Origin: Pseudomonas sp. DNDY-54
GTDB taxonomy: Bacteria > Pseudomonadota > Gammaproteobacteria > Pseudomonadales > Pseudomonadaceae
Reading direction: 5' to 3'
DNA: 64,000 bases
Assembly: GCF_019880365.1 (NCBI RefSeq)
Contig: NZ_CP082271.1
Location: 2,170,001 to 2,234,000, forward strand
Below are positions 43,496 through 52,887 of this stretch, one piece after another. Positions within the stretch are counted from its first letter, which is position 1; every line of letters begins with the position of its first letter. A model generated the notes under the pieces. It searched no databases and was not told where the DNA came from. It saw nothing but the letters and a program-made list of their open reading frames with translations. Both the position numbers and the translations under genes were made by a program.

Positions 43496-45746
43496 GGTTG
43501 CGGTGCGGGCGCTCTGCGAATTCACCGCCAAAGAAGGCGATCTGGATCTACGCTTCACGCCCTCGCCCACAGCGCTTGAAGGCATCGCCGGACATACGAC
43601 CGTTGCTGCGCGCCGCGCGGACGGCTACGAACGCGAGGTCGGGCTGGAGGGGCACTACGGGCCACTTGTAGTCCGTGGCCGCGCGGATGGCTACGACCCC
43701 GCACGGAACCAGCTGGAAGAGATCAAGACGCACCGCGGCGACCTGACCCGGCAACCCGCCAACCACCGCCAACTGCACTGGGCTCAGGCGAAGATCTATA
43801 GCTGGTTACTGTGCGCATCACGCGGCCTGCCGTCCGTGAATGTCGCCCTGGTCTACTTCGATGTGGTCAGCCAGAAGGAGACCGTGCTGGTTGAGGCGAT
43901 GAGCCGTGAAGCGCTGCAAGTCTTCTATGAAACACGCTGCCAGCGGTTTATCGCTTGGGCCGAACAGGAAGTGGAACATCGGCGTGAACGTGATCAGGCC
44001 CTCACAACACTGCAATTCCCGCATCGCGAGTTTCGCCAGGGTCAACGACAGCTGGCCGAAGCGGTGTACAAGGCGGCATGTACCGGAACGCACCTGATGG
44101 CGCAGGCACCGACCGGCATCGGCAAGACGCTCGCCACGCTGTTTCCCCAGTTGAAGGCATTCCCCGGCCAGGGGTTGGACAAGCTGTTCTTTCTGGCCGC
44201 CAAGACTTCGGGCCGGCGACTGGCCTTGGATGCGCTAACCAGCCTGACAACAGCTAAAACGCCGCTGCGCATACTGGAGCTCATAGCGCGCGAGAAGGCG
44301 TGCGAACACCCGGACAAGGCCTGTCACGGGGAGTCCTGCCCATTGGCGCGAGGCTTCTATGATCGGCTTCCAGCGGCGCGCGCAGCGGCTGTCGCCATCC
44401 CGATGCTCGACCAGCAAGCGCTTCGTGAGGTGGCGCTTGTCCATCAGGTCTGCCCTTATTACCTCAGCCAGGAAATGGCCCGCTGGGCTGATGTAGTCGT
44501 TTGCGATTACAACTATTACTTCGACCTGAATGCCCTTCTGTACAGCCTGACGCTGGCTAACCAGTGGGGAGTTACCGTTTTGGTCGATGAGGCCCACAAC
44601 CTGCTGGAACGCGGGCGAAGCATGTACACCGCTGAGCTAGACATTAGGGTTTTCAAGGAGTTACGCACAGTAGCTCCTAACATACTTAAAAAGCCGATTG
44701 AACGTGTTTTACGCTGCTGGAACGACGTGCATGGGGCGCAGGTCGATGTATACGCGGTGCATCCAGATTTTCCCCATAAGCTCATCGGCGCGTTGCAACA
44801 GGCCGTGAGTGTCATCACTGAATACCTGACGGAACAACTGACGGGCCTGGATCCCGCCGTGCAGCGAGCGTATTTCGATGCAATGCACTTTTGTCGCCTG
44901 GCGGAACTGTTTGGAACGCACTCGCTGCTCGACTGCACACTGCTGCTCCAGGGTGCTCGCACTCGCGGCAAGCGTTCCGTCATTACTATCCGCAACGTCT
45001 TGCCTGCGCCATTTCTTGCGCCGCGCTTCATTCAGGCTCGGTCCTGCGTGCTGTTCTCTGCGACGCTCAATCCAAGGCAATTTTATGCCGATACCTTGGG
45101 CCTGCCGCCGAACCACGTATGGATCGATGTTGAGTCGCCGTTTACGGCCGAGCAACTCGATGTACGCCTGGCGCGGCATATCTCCACGCGCTATCAGCAC
45201 CGCGCTGGCTCGATGGCGGCTATCGTCGAGCTGCTAGCACAGCAGTATCACGAGCGCCCCGGCAATTACCTCGCCTTCTTCAGCAGTTTCGATTACCTCC
45301 AGCAGGTGACCACCCTGCTTGCAACCAAGCACCCGGGCCTGCCTTTCTGGGAACAGACGCGAGGTATGGACGAGACGGCTCGCAGTGCCTTCCTCGGCCG
45401 TTTCACAAACGAAGGAAGAGGCATCGGGTTTGCCGTGTTAGGCGGCGTCTTCTCAGAGGGCATTGACCTGCCCGGCGACCGTCTTATCGGTGCTTTTGTC
45501 GCGACGCTCGGCCTTCCACAACTCAACCCCGTAAACGAGCAGATGAGGACACGGATGGATGAGTTGTTTGGAACAGGTTACGACTACACCTACCTCTACC
45601 CCGGTTTGCAAAAGGTGGTGCAGGCTGCGGGGCGAGTGATTCGCACCACGAGCGATAAAGGCGTGATTCACCTGATGGATGATCGGTTTGCGCAACAACA
45701 CGTCAGACGACTTCTACCCCGCTGGTGGTCTGAGGCAAGATCTTAG
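43485..45746 (+). CDS. Cas4-like nuclease / XPD-DinG-type helicase fusion
   Basis: A 753-residue superfamily 2 helicase. Residues 1-120 look like a PD-(D/E)XK nuclease of Cas4/RecB type: Asp68, Glu79-Ile-Lys81 and the QAKIY motif at 101-105. Walker A (TGIGKT, Lys214) and DEAH box (Asp368) belong to the XPD/DinG helicase core; cysteines in CEHPDKACHGESC plus VCPYY may hold a 4Fe-4S cluster. The QAAGRVIRTTSDKG motif VI is near the end. The start is GTG 43485, overlapping the FAN1 stop, so the genes are translationally coupled and the proteins probably cooperate in crosslink or branched-DNA repair. Confidence 0.88.
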   Translation: MTYKVAVRALCEFTAKEGDLDLRFTPSPTALEGIAGHTTVAARRADGYEREVGLEGHYGPLVVRGRADGYDPARNQLEEIKTHRGDLTRQPANHRQLHWAQAKIYSWLLCASRGLPSVNVALVYFDVVSQKETVLVEAMSREALQVFYETRCQRFIAWAEQEVEHRRERDQALTTLQFPHREFRQGQRQLAEAVYKAACTGTHLMAQAPTGIGKTLATLFPQLKAFPGQGLDKLFFLAAKTSGRRLALDALTSLTTAKTPLRILELIAREKACEHPDKACHGESCPLARGFYDRLPAARAAAVAIPMLDQQALREVALVHQVCPYYLSQEMARWADVVVCDYNYYFDLNALLYSLTLANQWGVTVLVDEAHNLLERGRSMYTAELDIRVFKELRTVAPNILKKPIERVLRCWNDVHGAQVDVYAVHPDFPHKLIGALQQAVSVITEYLTEQLTGLDPAVQRAYFDAMHFCRLAELFGTHSLLDCTLLLQGARTRGKRSVITIRNVLPAPFLAPRFIQARSCVLFSATLNPRQFYADTLGLPPNHVWIDVESPFTAEQLDVRLARHISTRYQHRAGSMAAIVELLAQQYHERPGNYLAFFSSFDYLQQVTTLLATKHPGLPFWEQTRGMDETARSAFLGRFTNEGRGIGFAVLGGVFSEGIDLPGDRLIGAFVATLGLPQLNPVNEQMRTRMDELFGTGYDYTYLYPGLQKVVQAAGRVIRTTSDKGVIHLMDDRFAQQHVRRLLPRWWSEARS

Positions 45747-45913
45747 CGAGTCGTCGGATATCATTGCTTTACCTGCTCGCCTCTTCCCTTCGGGATCAAA
45801 GCCCCGACATCTGCGAACTCCCCCTGTATATCGCGCTTAGATAAACGTCGAAGGCCGAACAAAACTTTACAAATTGAATTGACAAGCTCTTGCTCATCGC
45901 CATAATCCGGTAC

Positions 45914-45926
45914 GTCGTATGACAAC
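45914..45926. promoter_or_regulatory. candidate uronate-regulon operator upstream of oprD-type gene
   Basis: GTCGTATGACAAC, about 110 bases upstream of the porin start. It differs at one base from the site at 55607 and two from the site at 57813. Probably bound by a FadR-type GntR regulator such as the one at the right end of the window. Confidence 0.55.
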
Positions 45927-46036
45927 TGATAACAGGTGTCACGATTCGCGTCGCCTGCAGGCGGCTGCGCTAGACCCCACTTCGTCTTTGCCGATGGCGT
46001 CGAAGCGGACTAATCAAAAAAGGGAGCACAACAACA

Positions 46037-47323
46037 ATGACCCCACGCAACCCCCTATCTGCCGCCGTACTCGCGGGCACGCTGTCGATGGTTATGGGCA
46101 TTCCTACCGTCGTTCACGCCGCGGACGGCTTTGTTGATGGCGCCAAAGTGTCCGTCAACGCCCGTAACTTTTATATCAACCGCAACTTTGTCGATCCGGT
46201 GGGCCCCAGCGCCACTGCACCGCAGGGCAAAGCCGAGGAATGGACACAGAGTTTTATTCTGAATATTCAGTCCGGCTACACCCCTGGGCCGATTGGCTTT
46301 GGCGTTGATACCCTGGCCATGCTTGCGGTCAAGCTCGACGGCGGTGGCGGTACCTACGGAACAGGTTTGCTTCCCCGCCACAGCGACGGCAAACCCGCCG
46401 ATAATTTTGGCCGCCTGGCTGTCGCCGCCAAAGCCAAAATGTCGGAAACAGAGCTGCGCGTCGGTGAGTGGCAAGTAGTGGTACCAGTGTTGCGTGCCGA
46501 TGACGGCCGCTCGTTGCCGCAAACCTTCCAGGGCGGCATGGTCACGTCAAAGGAAGTCAGCAACCTGGCCCTGTACGGTGGCCAGATGCGACAGAACAGC
46601 ACGCGCGATGATGCCAGCATGGAGGACATGTCCTACCGTGACGGGCTGAACGGCATTACCGCCACCTCAGATCGCTTCAACTTTATAGGCGGCGAATACG
46701 CGTTCACCGACTCGACCAAAGTTGGCCTTTGGCATGCACGACTGGAAGATATCTATCAGCAGAGTTACGTCCAGCTGCTGCATACCCAGCCGCTAAGCGA
46801 CGATCTCGCCTTTACCGCTAACGTGGGCTATTTCACCGGCAAGGACGAAGGCAGCGCGCTCGCGGGCGATCTGGACAACAAGACCTACTCGGGTCTGTTT
46901 GGTCTGCAAGCTGGCGCCAACACCTTCTACGTCGGCCTGCAGAAAGTCAGCGGCAATCAGTGGATGCGCGTCAACGGTACCGGTGGTGCTTCGGTCGCCA
47001 ACGACAGCTTCAACTCGGCCTATGACGCAGCCGACGAGCGCTCCTGGCAGCTGCGCCACGACTACAACTTCGCCGGCGTGGGCATCCCCGGCCTGGTCCT
47101 GATGAATCGCTATATCAGCGGCGATAACATCACCACTGCAAGCGGCGATGAAGGCAAGGAATGGGGCCGTGAGTCCGAACTGGCTTATACCGTGCAGAGC
47201 GGTGCCTTGAAGAACCTGAACATCAAGTGGCGTAACTCCAGCATGCGTCGAGACAGCTCATTCAGCCGTAACGAGTTCGACGAGAACCGCTTGATCTTCA
47301 ACTACCCGATCTCGATTTTGTAA
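46037..47323 (+). CDS. OprD-family outer-membrane porin
   Basis: A 428-residue porin. Residues 1-28 are a signal peptide (ending VVHA); the mature protein begins ADGFVDGAKVSVNARNFYINRNF, the OprD-family start, and ends with a beta-strand pattern typical of 18-strand barrels (final FNYPISIL). OprD/OpdK-type porins pass carboxylates and basic amino acids. A putative operator shared with gudD and udh precedes the gene, so it likely admits hexuronates or aldarates. The start follows AGGGAG. Confidence 0.92.
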   Translation: MTPRNPLSAAVLAGTLSMVMGIPTVVHAADGFVDGAKVSVNARNFYINRNFVDPVGPSATAPQGKAEEWTQSFILNIQSGYTPGPIGFGVDTLAMLAVKLDGGGGTYGTGLLPRHSDGKPADNFGRLAVAAKAKMSETELRVGEWQVVVPVLRADDGRSLPQTFQGGMVTSKEVSNLALYGGQMRQNSTRDDASMEDMSYRDGLNGITATSDRFNFIGGEYAFTDSTKVGLWHARLEDIYQQSYVQLLHTQPLSDDLAFTANVGYFTGKDEGSALAGDLDNKTYSGLFGLQAGANTFYVGLQKVSGNQWMRVNGTGGASVANDSFNSAYDAADERSWQLRHDYNFAGVGIPGLVLMNRYISGDNITTASGDEGKEWGRESELAYTVQSGALKNLNIKWRNSSMRRDSSFSRNEFDENRLIFNYPISIL

Positions 47324-47376
47324 GCGTCACCACCACGCTGGACGCAACACTCCTCGCTCCTGTTGCGGAAACTTTC

Positions 47377-47402
47377 GCCCGTCCTGGTGACGGGCTTTTT
47401 TT
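47377..47402 (+). terminator. rho-independent terminator of the porin gene
   Basis: GCCCGTC / GACGGGC stem (near 47377-47395) with a short loop and seven T residues, 53 bases after the porin stop. A textbook intrinsic terminator. Confidence 0.85.
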
Positions 47403-47615
47403 GTCCGGTAATCGAGCCACGCCGCCACGCTACGCAGACGTGAAGGGAGCGATTGGCAGTCGCTCGTTAAAGCCGCCACCACAGGCTTTTAGCTGTGCTG
47501 GTTGGGGCGTCTTGTGCCCGAGAGGTCACAGCCATTAGCACCGCGGCCTCCTGCGCACCCCCATGCCCTACATCTTCATGTGGACTGCGCTAAAGACGCT
47601 GATCAGACGTAAACC

Positions 47616-48536
47616 TCACCCCAGGGCGTCGGTCTTAGGGCTACGCTTGAGATTGATCTGACAGCTAGCCTGCAACGTCTCGCCCGGGGCAAGGATGTGC
47701 ACGCCGCTTTCCGAAGGGTCGCTCATCCCAAGTGCGTTGTTGGCGTGCGAGACGGGTTCTACTGCGAAGAAGCCTTGCTCCCTCGACGGCGTGTAGACCA
47801 CCAGATAATTGAGTGCGTCGGTTGCGGTCATGGATAGCTCAATCCCCTGCCCTGGCCAACTGATTCGCGCCTGCCGCTCCCAGCCGACGAAACAGTGATC
47901 GAGGGAAGGTTCCTCTAATAGACGCGGCTGAGTGAAATCCCATCGAGACGGAACCTGAACCCGATCAGCCGGTAGATTACGCTCGTCGCTCGTCCACACT
48001 GACTGTGCTGCGAACTGCAGCGTGCAGGCGTCGTGTCGGGCGAAGTACGGGTGCCAACCGAGGCCGGCAGGCATGGAACGCATATCCGTGTTGCGTAGAC
48101 TGAGCTGCAGCTCGACCCCTTGCTCCGCTAGGCGAATTCGATGCATCAGCTCAAACGAAAACGGCCAGCTCCTGTCGTGCACGCCGTCGGGATGGTGGAC
48201 CAACGTCAGCACCAGTTCGGCATCACTTTGCTCGGTCAACCGCCATTCACGTTGCCAGGCGACACCATGGATCGGCAGCGGATGATCGGGTGACAGGCTT
48301 TCCAAACCGTACTGAACGCCCTCGTGCTCGAAACCACCCGCACCGATGCGATTCGAAAACGGTACGAGGACGAAACAACCGGTACGCCGTACGTTGTCTG
48401 AACCGTCCCACGCTCGCAGCACATCGACGCCGTGGAAGCGTAAGCGCGTAATGGCTCCACCCAGGGTCGGGCAGACGGACAGTTGCACAGGCCCACGTTG
48501 CAGATGGACCTCAGGCCGATCGGGCGGCAGGTGCAT
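47616..48536 (-). CDS. aldose 1-epimerase family protein
   Basis: A 306-residue mutarotase-like protein of the galactose-mutarotase fold. Catalytic-type residues are in NRIGAGGFEHEG (Arg), PIHGVAWQREW (His) and GLGWHPYFA (His), and Glu in FAVEPVSHANNA. The start at 48536 follows GAGGAG. Linked to uronate genes, it could interconvert sugar acid anomers before Udh, but no specificity can be read from sequence. Confidence 0.88.
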   Translation of the reverse strand: MHLPPDRPEVHLQRGPVQLSVCPTLGGAITRLRFHGVDVLRAWDGSDNVRRTGCFVLVPFSNRIGAGGFEHEGVQYGLESLSPDHPLPIHGVAWQREWRLTEQSDAELVLTLVHHPDGVHDRSWPFSFELMHRIRLAEQGVELQLSLRNTDMRSMPAGLGWHPYFARHDACTLQFAAQSVWTSDERNLPADRVQVPSRWDFTQPRLLEEPSLDHCFVGWERQARISWPGQGIELSMTATDALNYLVVYTPSREQGFFAVEPVSHANNALGMSDPSESGVHILAPGETLQASCQINLKRSPKTDALG

Positions 48537-48701
48537 AACGGAAAGCTCCTCGCGAACGTGCGTTCCAAAAGGTAGGGACCGCTCGAGCGTGCTTGTGACA
48601 CGCAAGGCGGCGATGACGCTCAGGGTAATAAACGAACCAAAGCTTGTGGCTTGAGCTCGGTGGCGACCAGAGCCGCCGTCCAGGCGCGCCGATGAGCGCG
48701 C

Positions 48702-49631
48702 TTAGACAGCCGTCAGCAGCTCCCCGCGCTCGATAAACGCGCGGAGGTTTGCCAGCAGCAATTCCTCCATAGCCAGCCGAGTTTCCTCGGTAGCGCTGCC
48801 AATATGTGGAAGCAGGACTACATTCGGCAGTTCGAGCAACGCCTGCGGCACACTGGGCTCCTGCGCATAGACGTCCAGCCCGGCGCCGCCGAGACGTCCT
48901 TCAATCAGCGCCTCAACCAACGCCGGCTCATGCACCACGGTCCCGCGGGAGACGTTGATCAGAATCCCCTCGGGACCAAGCGCATCGAGCACCTCGCGAT
49001 TGATCAAGTGGCGGGTGGCTTCACCGCCCGGGCAGGTCAGCACCAGAAAATCGCTCCAGCGAGCGAGCTCAACCAAGCAGCTCTGGTAGCCGTATACGCT
49101 CGATTCAACTGGCCGACGATTGTGGTACTGCACCTGCATATCGAAACCGCTCGAACGTCTCGCAACCGCTTCGCCGATGCGGCCGAGCCCGACGATACCG
49201 AGCCGTTTGCCGCTGACCCGAGTCGCTAATGGCAATCCCCCTGACGGCCACTTGCCGGCACGAACGAACCGATCGGCACGCGACAGTTGGCGGGCACAAT
49301 CGATAACCAAGCCGAACGCGAGGTCGGCCACGCAATCGTTGAGCACCTCGGGCGTGTTGCTCACGGGGATGCCGCGGGCCCGGGCTGCTGCCACGTCAAT
49401 AGCGTCGTAGCCGACGCCAAAACTCACTATCGCACGCAAATTTGGCAGGCGCTCGATCAATGACGCGCGGCATCCAAAGCGAGCCGACGTTACGATGATC
49501 TCGATGCCTTGAGCGTGAGCGTCTAGCAGCGCATCTGCATCCGTTTCCCAGGCGTGTAGTACGTCATATTCCGCGGCCAAGCCGCGGTTGAAGCGATCGC
49601 TCAGCGGGCCGAGCTGAAGAATGCGGGTCAT
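48702..49631 (-). CDS. D-isomer-specific 2-hydroxyacid dehydrogenase
   Basis: A 309-residue NAD(P)-dependent dehydrogenase of the glyoxylate/hydroxypyruvate/2-ketogluconate reductase type. The nucleotide-binding motif GLGRIGEAVARR and the catalytic Arg (VSRGTV), Glu (DVYAQEP) and His (LLPHIGSATEET) are visible. The ATG at 49631 is preferred over 49694, which reads into the intergenic region. Its role in uronate catabolism is uncertain; it may reduce a 2-oxo acid side product such as tartronate semialdehyde or hydroxypyruvate. Confidence 0.88.
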   Translation of the reverse strand: MTRILQLGPLSDRFNRGLAAEYDVLHAWETDADALLDAHAQGIEIIVTSARFGCRASLIERLPNLRAIVSFGVGYDAIDVAAARARGIPVSNTPEVLNDCVADLAFGLVIDCARQLSRADRFVRAGKWPSGGLPLATRVSGKRLGIVGLGRIGEAVARRSSGFDMQVQYHNRRPVESSVYGYQSCLVELARWSDFLVLTCPGGEATRHLINREVLDALGPEGILINVSRGTVVHEPALVEALIEGRLGGAGLDVYAQEPSVPQALLELPNVVLLPHIGSATEETRLAMEELLLANLRAFIERGELLTAV

Positions 49632-49713
49632 TTCATTGCCTCGTAATCGTCGCGTCGAGCGAGGGGTGCTGCGGCGGTCGTGGCTAAACCGCACTGCCGT
49701 GACGACCGGACCA

Positions 49714-51279
49714 TTAGGTGATCGGCGCTGGATTGAACAGGGTTATATCGTTGTGCAGTTTGTGCTGCTCGGCCCATGTCTGCTTGCGACCGCTCGCGAC
49801 GTCCAGGTAGTAGTGGAACAACTCCCAGCCCAATTCCTCAATGCTGGACCGACCTGTGGCGATGCGGCCGGCGTCGACATCAATCAAATCCGGCCAGCGC
49901 TCGGCCAGTTCCGTGCGGGTAGAAACTTTTACAACAGGCGCCATGCCCAGCCCATAGGGCGTCCCCCGTCCGGTGGTGAACACGTGCAGGTTCATTCCCG
50001 CCGCCAGCTGCAACGTGCCGCAGACAAAATCACTGGCTGGCGTCGCGCAATAGATCAGGCCCCTACGACTGAATCGTTCGCCTGGGCCGAGCACGCCATT
50101 GATAGCGCTGCTGCCAGACTTGACGATGGAGCCGAGCGACTTTTCGACGATATTCGACAGCCCGCCTTTCTTGTTGCCCGGCGTGGTGTTGGCGCTGCGG
50201 TCCGCGGCGCCGCGCTCGAGATACTGGTCGTACCAGTCCATCTCGCGGACAAGCGCTTCGGCGACTTCCTGCGTTTCCGCACGTGCAGTGAGCATGTAGA
50301 TCGCGTCGCGCACTTCGGTGACTTCCGAAAACATCACTGTGGCGCCGGCACGGATTAGCAGATCCGAGGCGTAGCCCAGCGCGGGGTTGGCCGTGATGCC
50401 GGAGAACGCGTCGCTTCCACCGCATTGCATACCCAGGATCAGCTCGGATGCGGGCACGGTCTCGCGCCGGCGGCGATCGAGCTTCTGCAAACGGGCTTCG
50501 GCCAGCGCCATGATCTGTTCGATCATTTCACCGAAGCCCGTATTGGATTCTTGCAGGCGATACAGCCAGGGTTCACTGAGGTCGACCGAAGCATCACCCT
50601 CGTGCATGACCTGCTCGGCTTGCAGCTTTTCGCAGCCAAGGCTGATCACCAGCGCTTCACCGCCGAGATTCGGATTGCGCGCCAGGTTGCGCACGGTGCG
50701 AATGGGGATGTACGCATCCTTAGCATTGATCGCCACGCCGCAGCCATAGCTGTGCGTCAGCGCGACCACATCATCGACATTCGGATACTTGGGCAGCAGC
50801 TCTTTGCGGATGCGTGCCACAGCATGATCGAGCACGCCGGTGACGCATTGCACCGTGGTGGTGATGCCAAGGATGTTACGCGTACCCACCGTGCCGTCGG
50901 CGTTGCGGTAACCCTCGAACGTAAAGCCGTCGAGCGGTTCGAGCCGGGCAGGTACGGCGTCAGCCATGGGTAGGCTTTCGAGCGGCGGCGCGGATGGCAT
51001 GCGCAGCTGGGTCTCCTTGACCCATGATCCCCGCACGATGGGCTCCAGCGCATAGCCGATGATCTGCCCGTAGCGGCGCACAGGTTGGTCGATGGCGATG
51101 TCGACCAATGCGACCTTGTGGCTCTGCGGTACCGATTCAACCGTGACCAATCCGTCCTGGAACCGAGCGCCTGTCGGCACACCGCCATCGTTGACTACAA
51201 CTGCCACGTTGTCCGCTTCGTTCAAGCGAATGTAACGAGGCGAATCTTGATGCTGAATCAGTTCCACGGTTTCGTTCAT
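49714..51279 (-). CDS. garD: galactarate dehydratase
   Basis: GarD (521 aa) dehydrates meso-galactarate to 5-dehydro-4-deoxy-D-glucarate. It shows the SAF-like N-terminal part followed by the UxaA-type domain with LTHSYGCGVAINAKD, LGCEKLQAEQ, GMQCGGSDAFSGITANPALG and CATPASDFVCGTLQLA; length equals that of E. coli GarD. It provides the galactarate (pectin-derived galacturonate) branch of the pathway. On the minus strand, within the series aldose epimerase - dehydrogenase - garD - gudD - aldehyde dehydrogenase - kdgD. Confidence 0.95.
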   Translation of the reverse strand: MNETVELIQHQDSPRYIRLNEADNVAVVVNDGGVPTGARFQDGLVTVESVPQSHKVALVDIAIDQPVRRYGQIIGYALEPIVRGSWVKETQLRMPSAPPLESLPMADAVPARLEPLDGFTFEGYRNADGTVGTRNILGITTTVQCVTGVLDHAVARIRKELLPKYPNVDDVVALTHSYGCGVAINAKDAYIPIRTVRNLARNPNLGGEALVISLGCEKLQAEQVMHEGDASVDLSEPWLYRLQESNTGFGEMIEQIMALAEARLQKLDRRRRETVPASELILGMQCGGSDAFSGITANPALGYASDLLIRAGATVMFSEVTEVRDAIYMLTARAETQEVAEALVREMDWYDQYLERGAADRSANTTPGNKKGGLSNIVEKSLGSIVKSGSSAINGVLGPGERFSRRGLIYCATPASDFVCGTLQLAAGMNLHVFTTGRGTPYGLGMAPVVKVSTRTELAERWPDLIDVDAGRIATGRSSIEELGWELFHYYLDVASGRKQTWAEQHKLHNDITLFNPAPIT

Positions 51280-51350
51280 ATCGTCTCCGGTCAGGCCCGG
51301 TTATTGTTGTAGAGCGGTCGGCGCAAAATTCCAAACGGACTCAGACACGC

Positions 51351-51415
51351 TGGTGGGCTAAAGCCCACCAAATCGCTCCCTATCAGCCACCCTGGCGGGC
51401 TGAAGCCCACCCTAC
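51351..51415. repeat. pair of REP-like hairpins (GGTGGGCTAAAGCCCACC type)
   Basis: TGGTGGGCTAAAGCCCACCA (51351-51370) is a perfect hairpin; a second copy, GGCGGGCTGAAGCCCACC, follows at about 51394-51411, then CTACG. It lies between gudD and garD and may limit read-through. Same general class as the repeats in the 9-15 kb cluster. Confidence 0.7.
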
Positions 51416-51432
51416 GACTGTGTCCAGACAAA

Positions 51433-52782
51433 TCAGCGCACCATGCACGGCCGCTTATTGTTGAAGGCCCATTCCGGAATCAGATACTGCATGGCAATGG
51501 CATCGTCGCGAGCGCCCAGCCCTTTGGCCAGGTACAGCTCATGGGCCTTTTGCAGCGCATCTTCATCCAGCTCCACACCCAGCCCGGCCTTGGCCGGAAC
51601 GGCGACCTTTCCGCCCACGATCTGTAGCGGCTCACGGGTCAGGTATTGACCGTCTTGCCAAATCCAGTGGGTGTCGATCGCCGTGATCTTGCCCGGCGCG
51701 GCGGCGGCCACATGGGTGAACATTGCCAGCGAGATGTCGAAATGGTTGTTCGAATGCGAGCCCCACGTTAGGCCCCAGTCCTGACACATTTGCGCGACGC
51801 GCACCGAACCGCTCATGGTCCAGAAATGCGGATCTGCCAGCGGAATGTCTACCGATTGCAGCTGAATGGTGTGGCCCATTTGCCGCCAGTCGGTCGCGAT
51901 CATGTTGGTGGCGGTCGGCAGCCCCGTGGCGCGGCGGAACTCGGCCATCACTTCGCGACCGGAGTAACCGTTTTCGGCTCCACATGGGTCTTCGGCGTAA
52001 GCGAGCACGCCGTGCAGGTCCCTGCACAGGTCAATGGCTTCGGCCAGCGACCAGGCCCCGTTGGGGTCGAGTGTGATTCGAGCGTCAGGGAACCGCTCGG
52101 CCAGCGCACGAATGGCTTTGACCTCTTCGCTTCCCGGCAGCACGCCGCCCTTGAGCTTGAAATCCTTGAAGCCATAGCGTTCATAGGCTGCTTCGGCTTG
52201 GCGAACCACGGTTTCCGGCGTGAGCGCTTCTTCGTTGCGCACGCGGTACCAGGCGTCACTGGCGTTGGTTTCATCGCGGTAGCCGAGGTCAGTCTTGTTG
52301 CGATCGGCGATGTAGAACAGGTAACCGAGCATCTCGACTTCATCGCGCTGCTGACCATCGCCCAATAGCGCGGCGACCGGCACGCCCAGATGTTGGCCGA
52401 GCAGATCAAGCAGGGCGGATTCCAGTGCCGTAATGGCGTGAATGGCGATGCGCAGATCGAAGGTCTGCAGCCCACGACCACCCACGTCACGGTCAGCGAA
52501 CGCCTTGCGCGCCTGATTCAACAGGCCGTTGAAGTTGCCGACCGATTGCCCGACCAGCATGCCACGAGCGTCTTCCAGGGTCTGGCGGATCGCCTCGCCA
52601 CCGGGGACTTCGCCGATACCCGTGTTGCCAGCGCTGTCCTTGAGAATGAGGATGTTGCGGGTGAAGTACGGACCATGAGCACCGCTGAGGTTGAGCAGCA
52701 TGCTGTCCTGTCCGGCAACTGGCACTACCTGAAGTTCGGTAACGACCGGGGCGCCTTGATGCACGGGGTTGTTCATACGCAT
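51433..52782 (-). CDS. gudD: glucarate dehydratase (copy 1)
   Basis: A 449-residue enolase-superfamily dehydratase that converts D-glucarate to 5-dehydro-4-deoxy-D-glucarate. Active-site landmarks of GudD are present: the base Lys in FKLKGG, metal ligands in LDPNGAW and AEDPCG, and the catalytic His in GSHSNNHFD with AIDTHWIWQ. The start is ATG 52782 or 52776. It is strongly similar to the protein at 55966-57357, differing mainly by an internal loop. In the minus-strand series between the aldehyde dehydrogenase and garD. Confidence 0.95.
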   Translation of the reverse strand: MRMNNPVHQGAPVVTELQVVPVAGQDSMLLNLSGAHGPYFTRNILILKDSAGNTGIGEVPGGEAIRQTLEDARGMLVGQSVGNFNGLLNQARKAFADRDVGGRGLQTFDLRIAIHAITALESALLDLLGQHLGVPVAALLGDGQQRDEVEMLGYLFYIADRNKTDLGYRDETNASDAWYRVRNEEALTPETVVRQAEAAYERYGFKDFKLKGGVLPGSEEVKAIRALAERFPDARITLDPNGAWSLAEAIDLCRDLHGVLAYAEDPCGAENGYSGREVMAEFRRATGLPTATNMIATDWRQMGHTIQLQSVDIPLADPHFWTMSGSVRVAQMCQDWGLTWGSHSNNHFDISLAMFTHVAAAAPGKITAIDTHWIWQDGQYLTREPLQIVGGKVAVPAKAGLGVELDEDALQKAHELYLAKGLGARDDAIAMQYLIPEWAFNNKRPCMVR

Positions 52783-52887
52783 CTCACTATTGTTGTTATG
52801 GTCAAACGTTGCTGGAAAACGTCTTTCACTGCTCAGCGGTGCGATCCGACGGGGTTAACCGGATCGCACCCCCGAGCACATCGGCTA

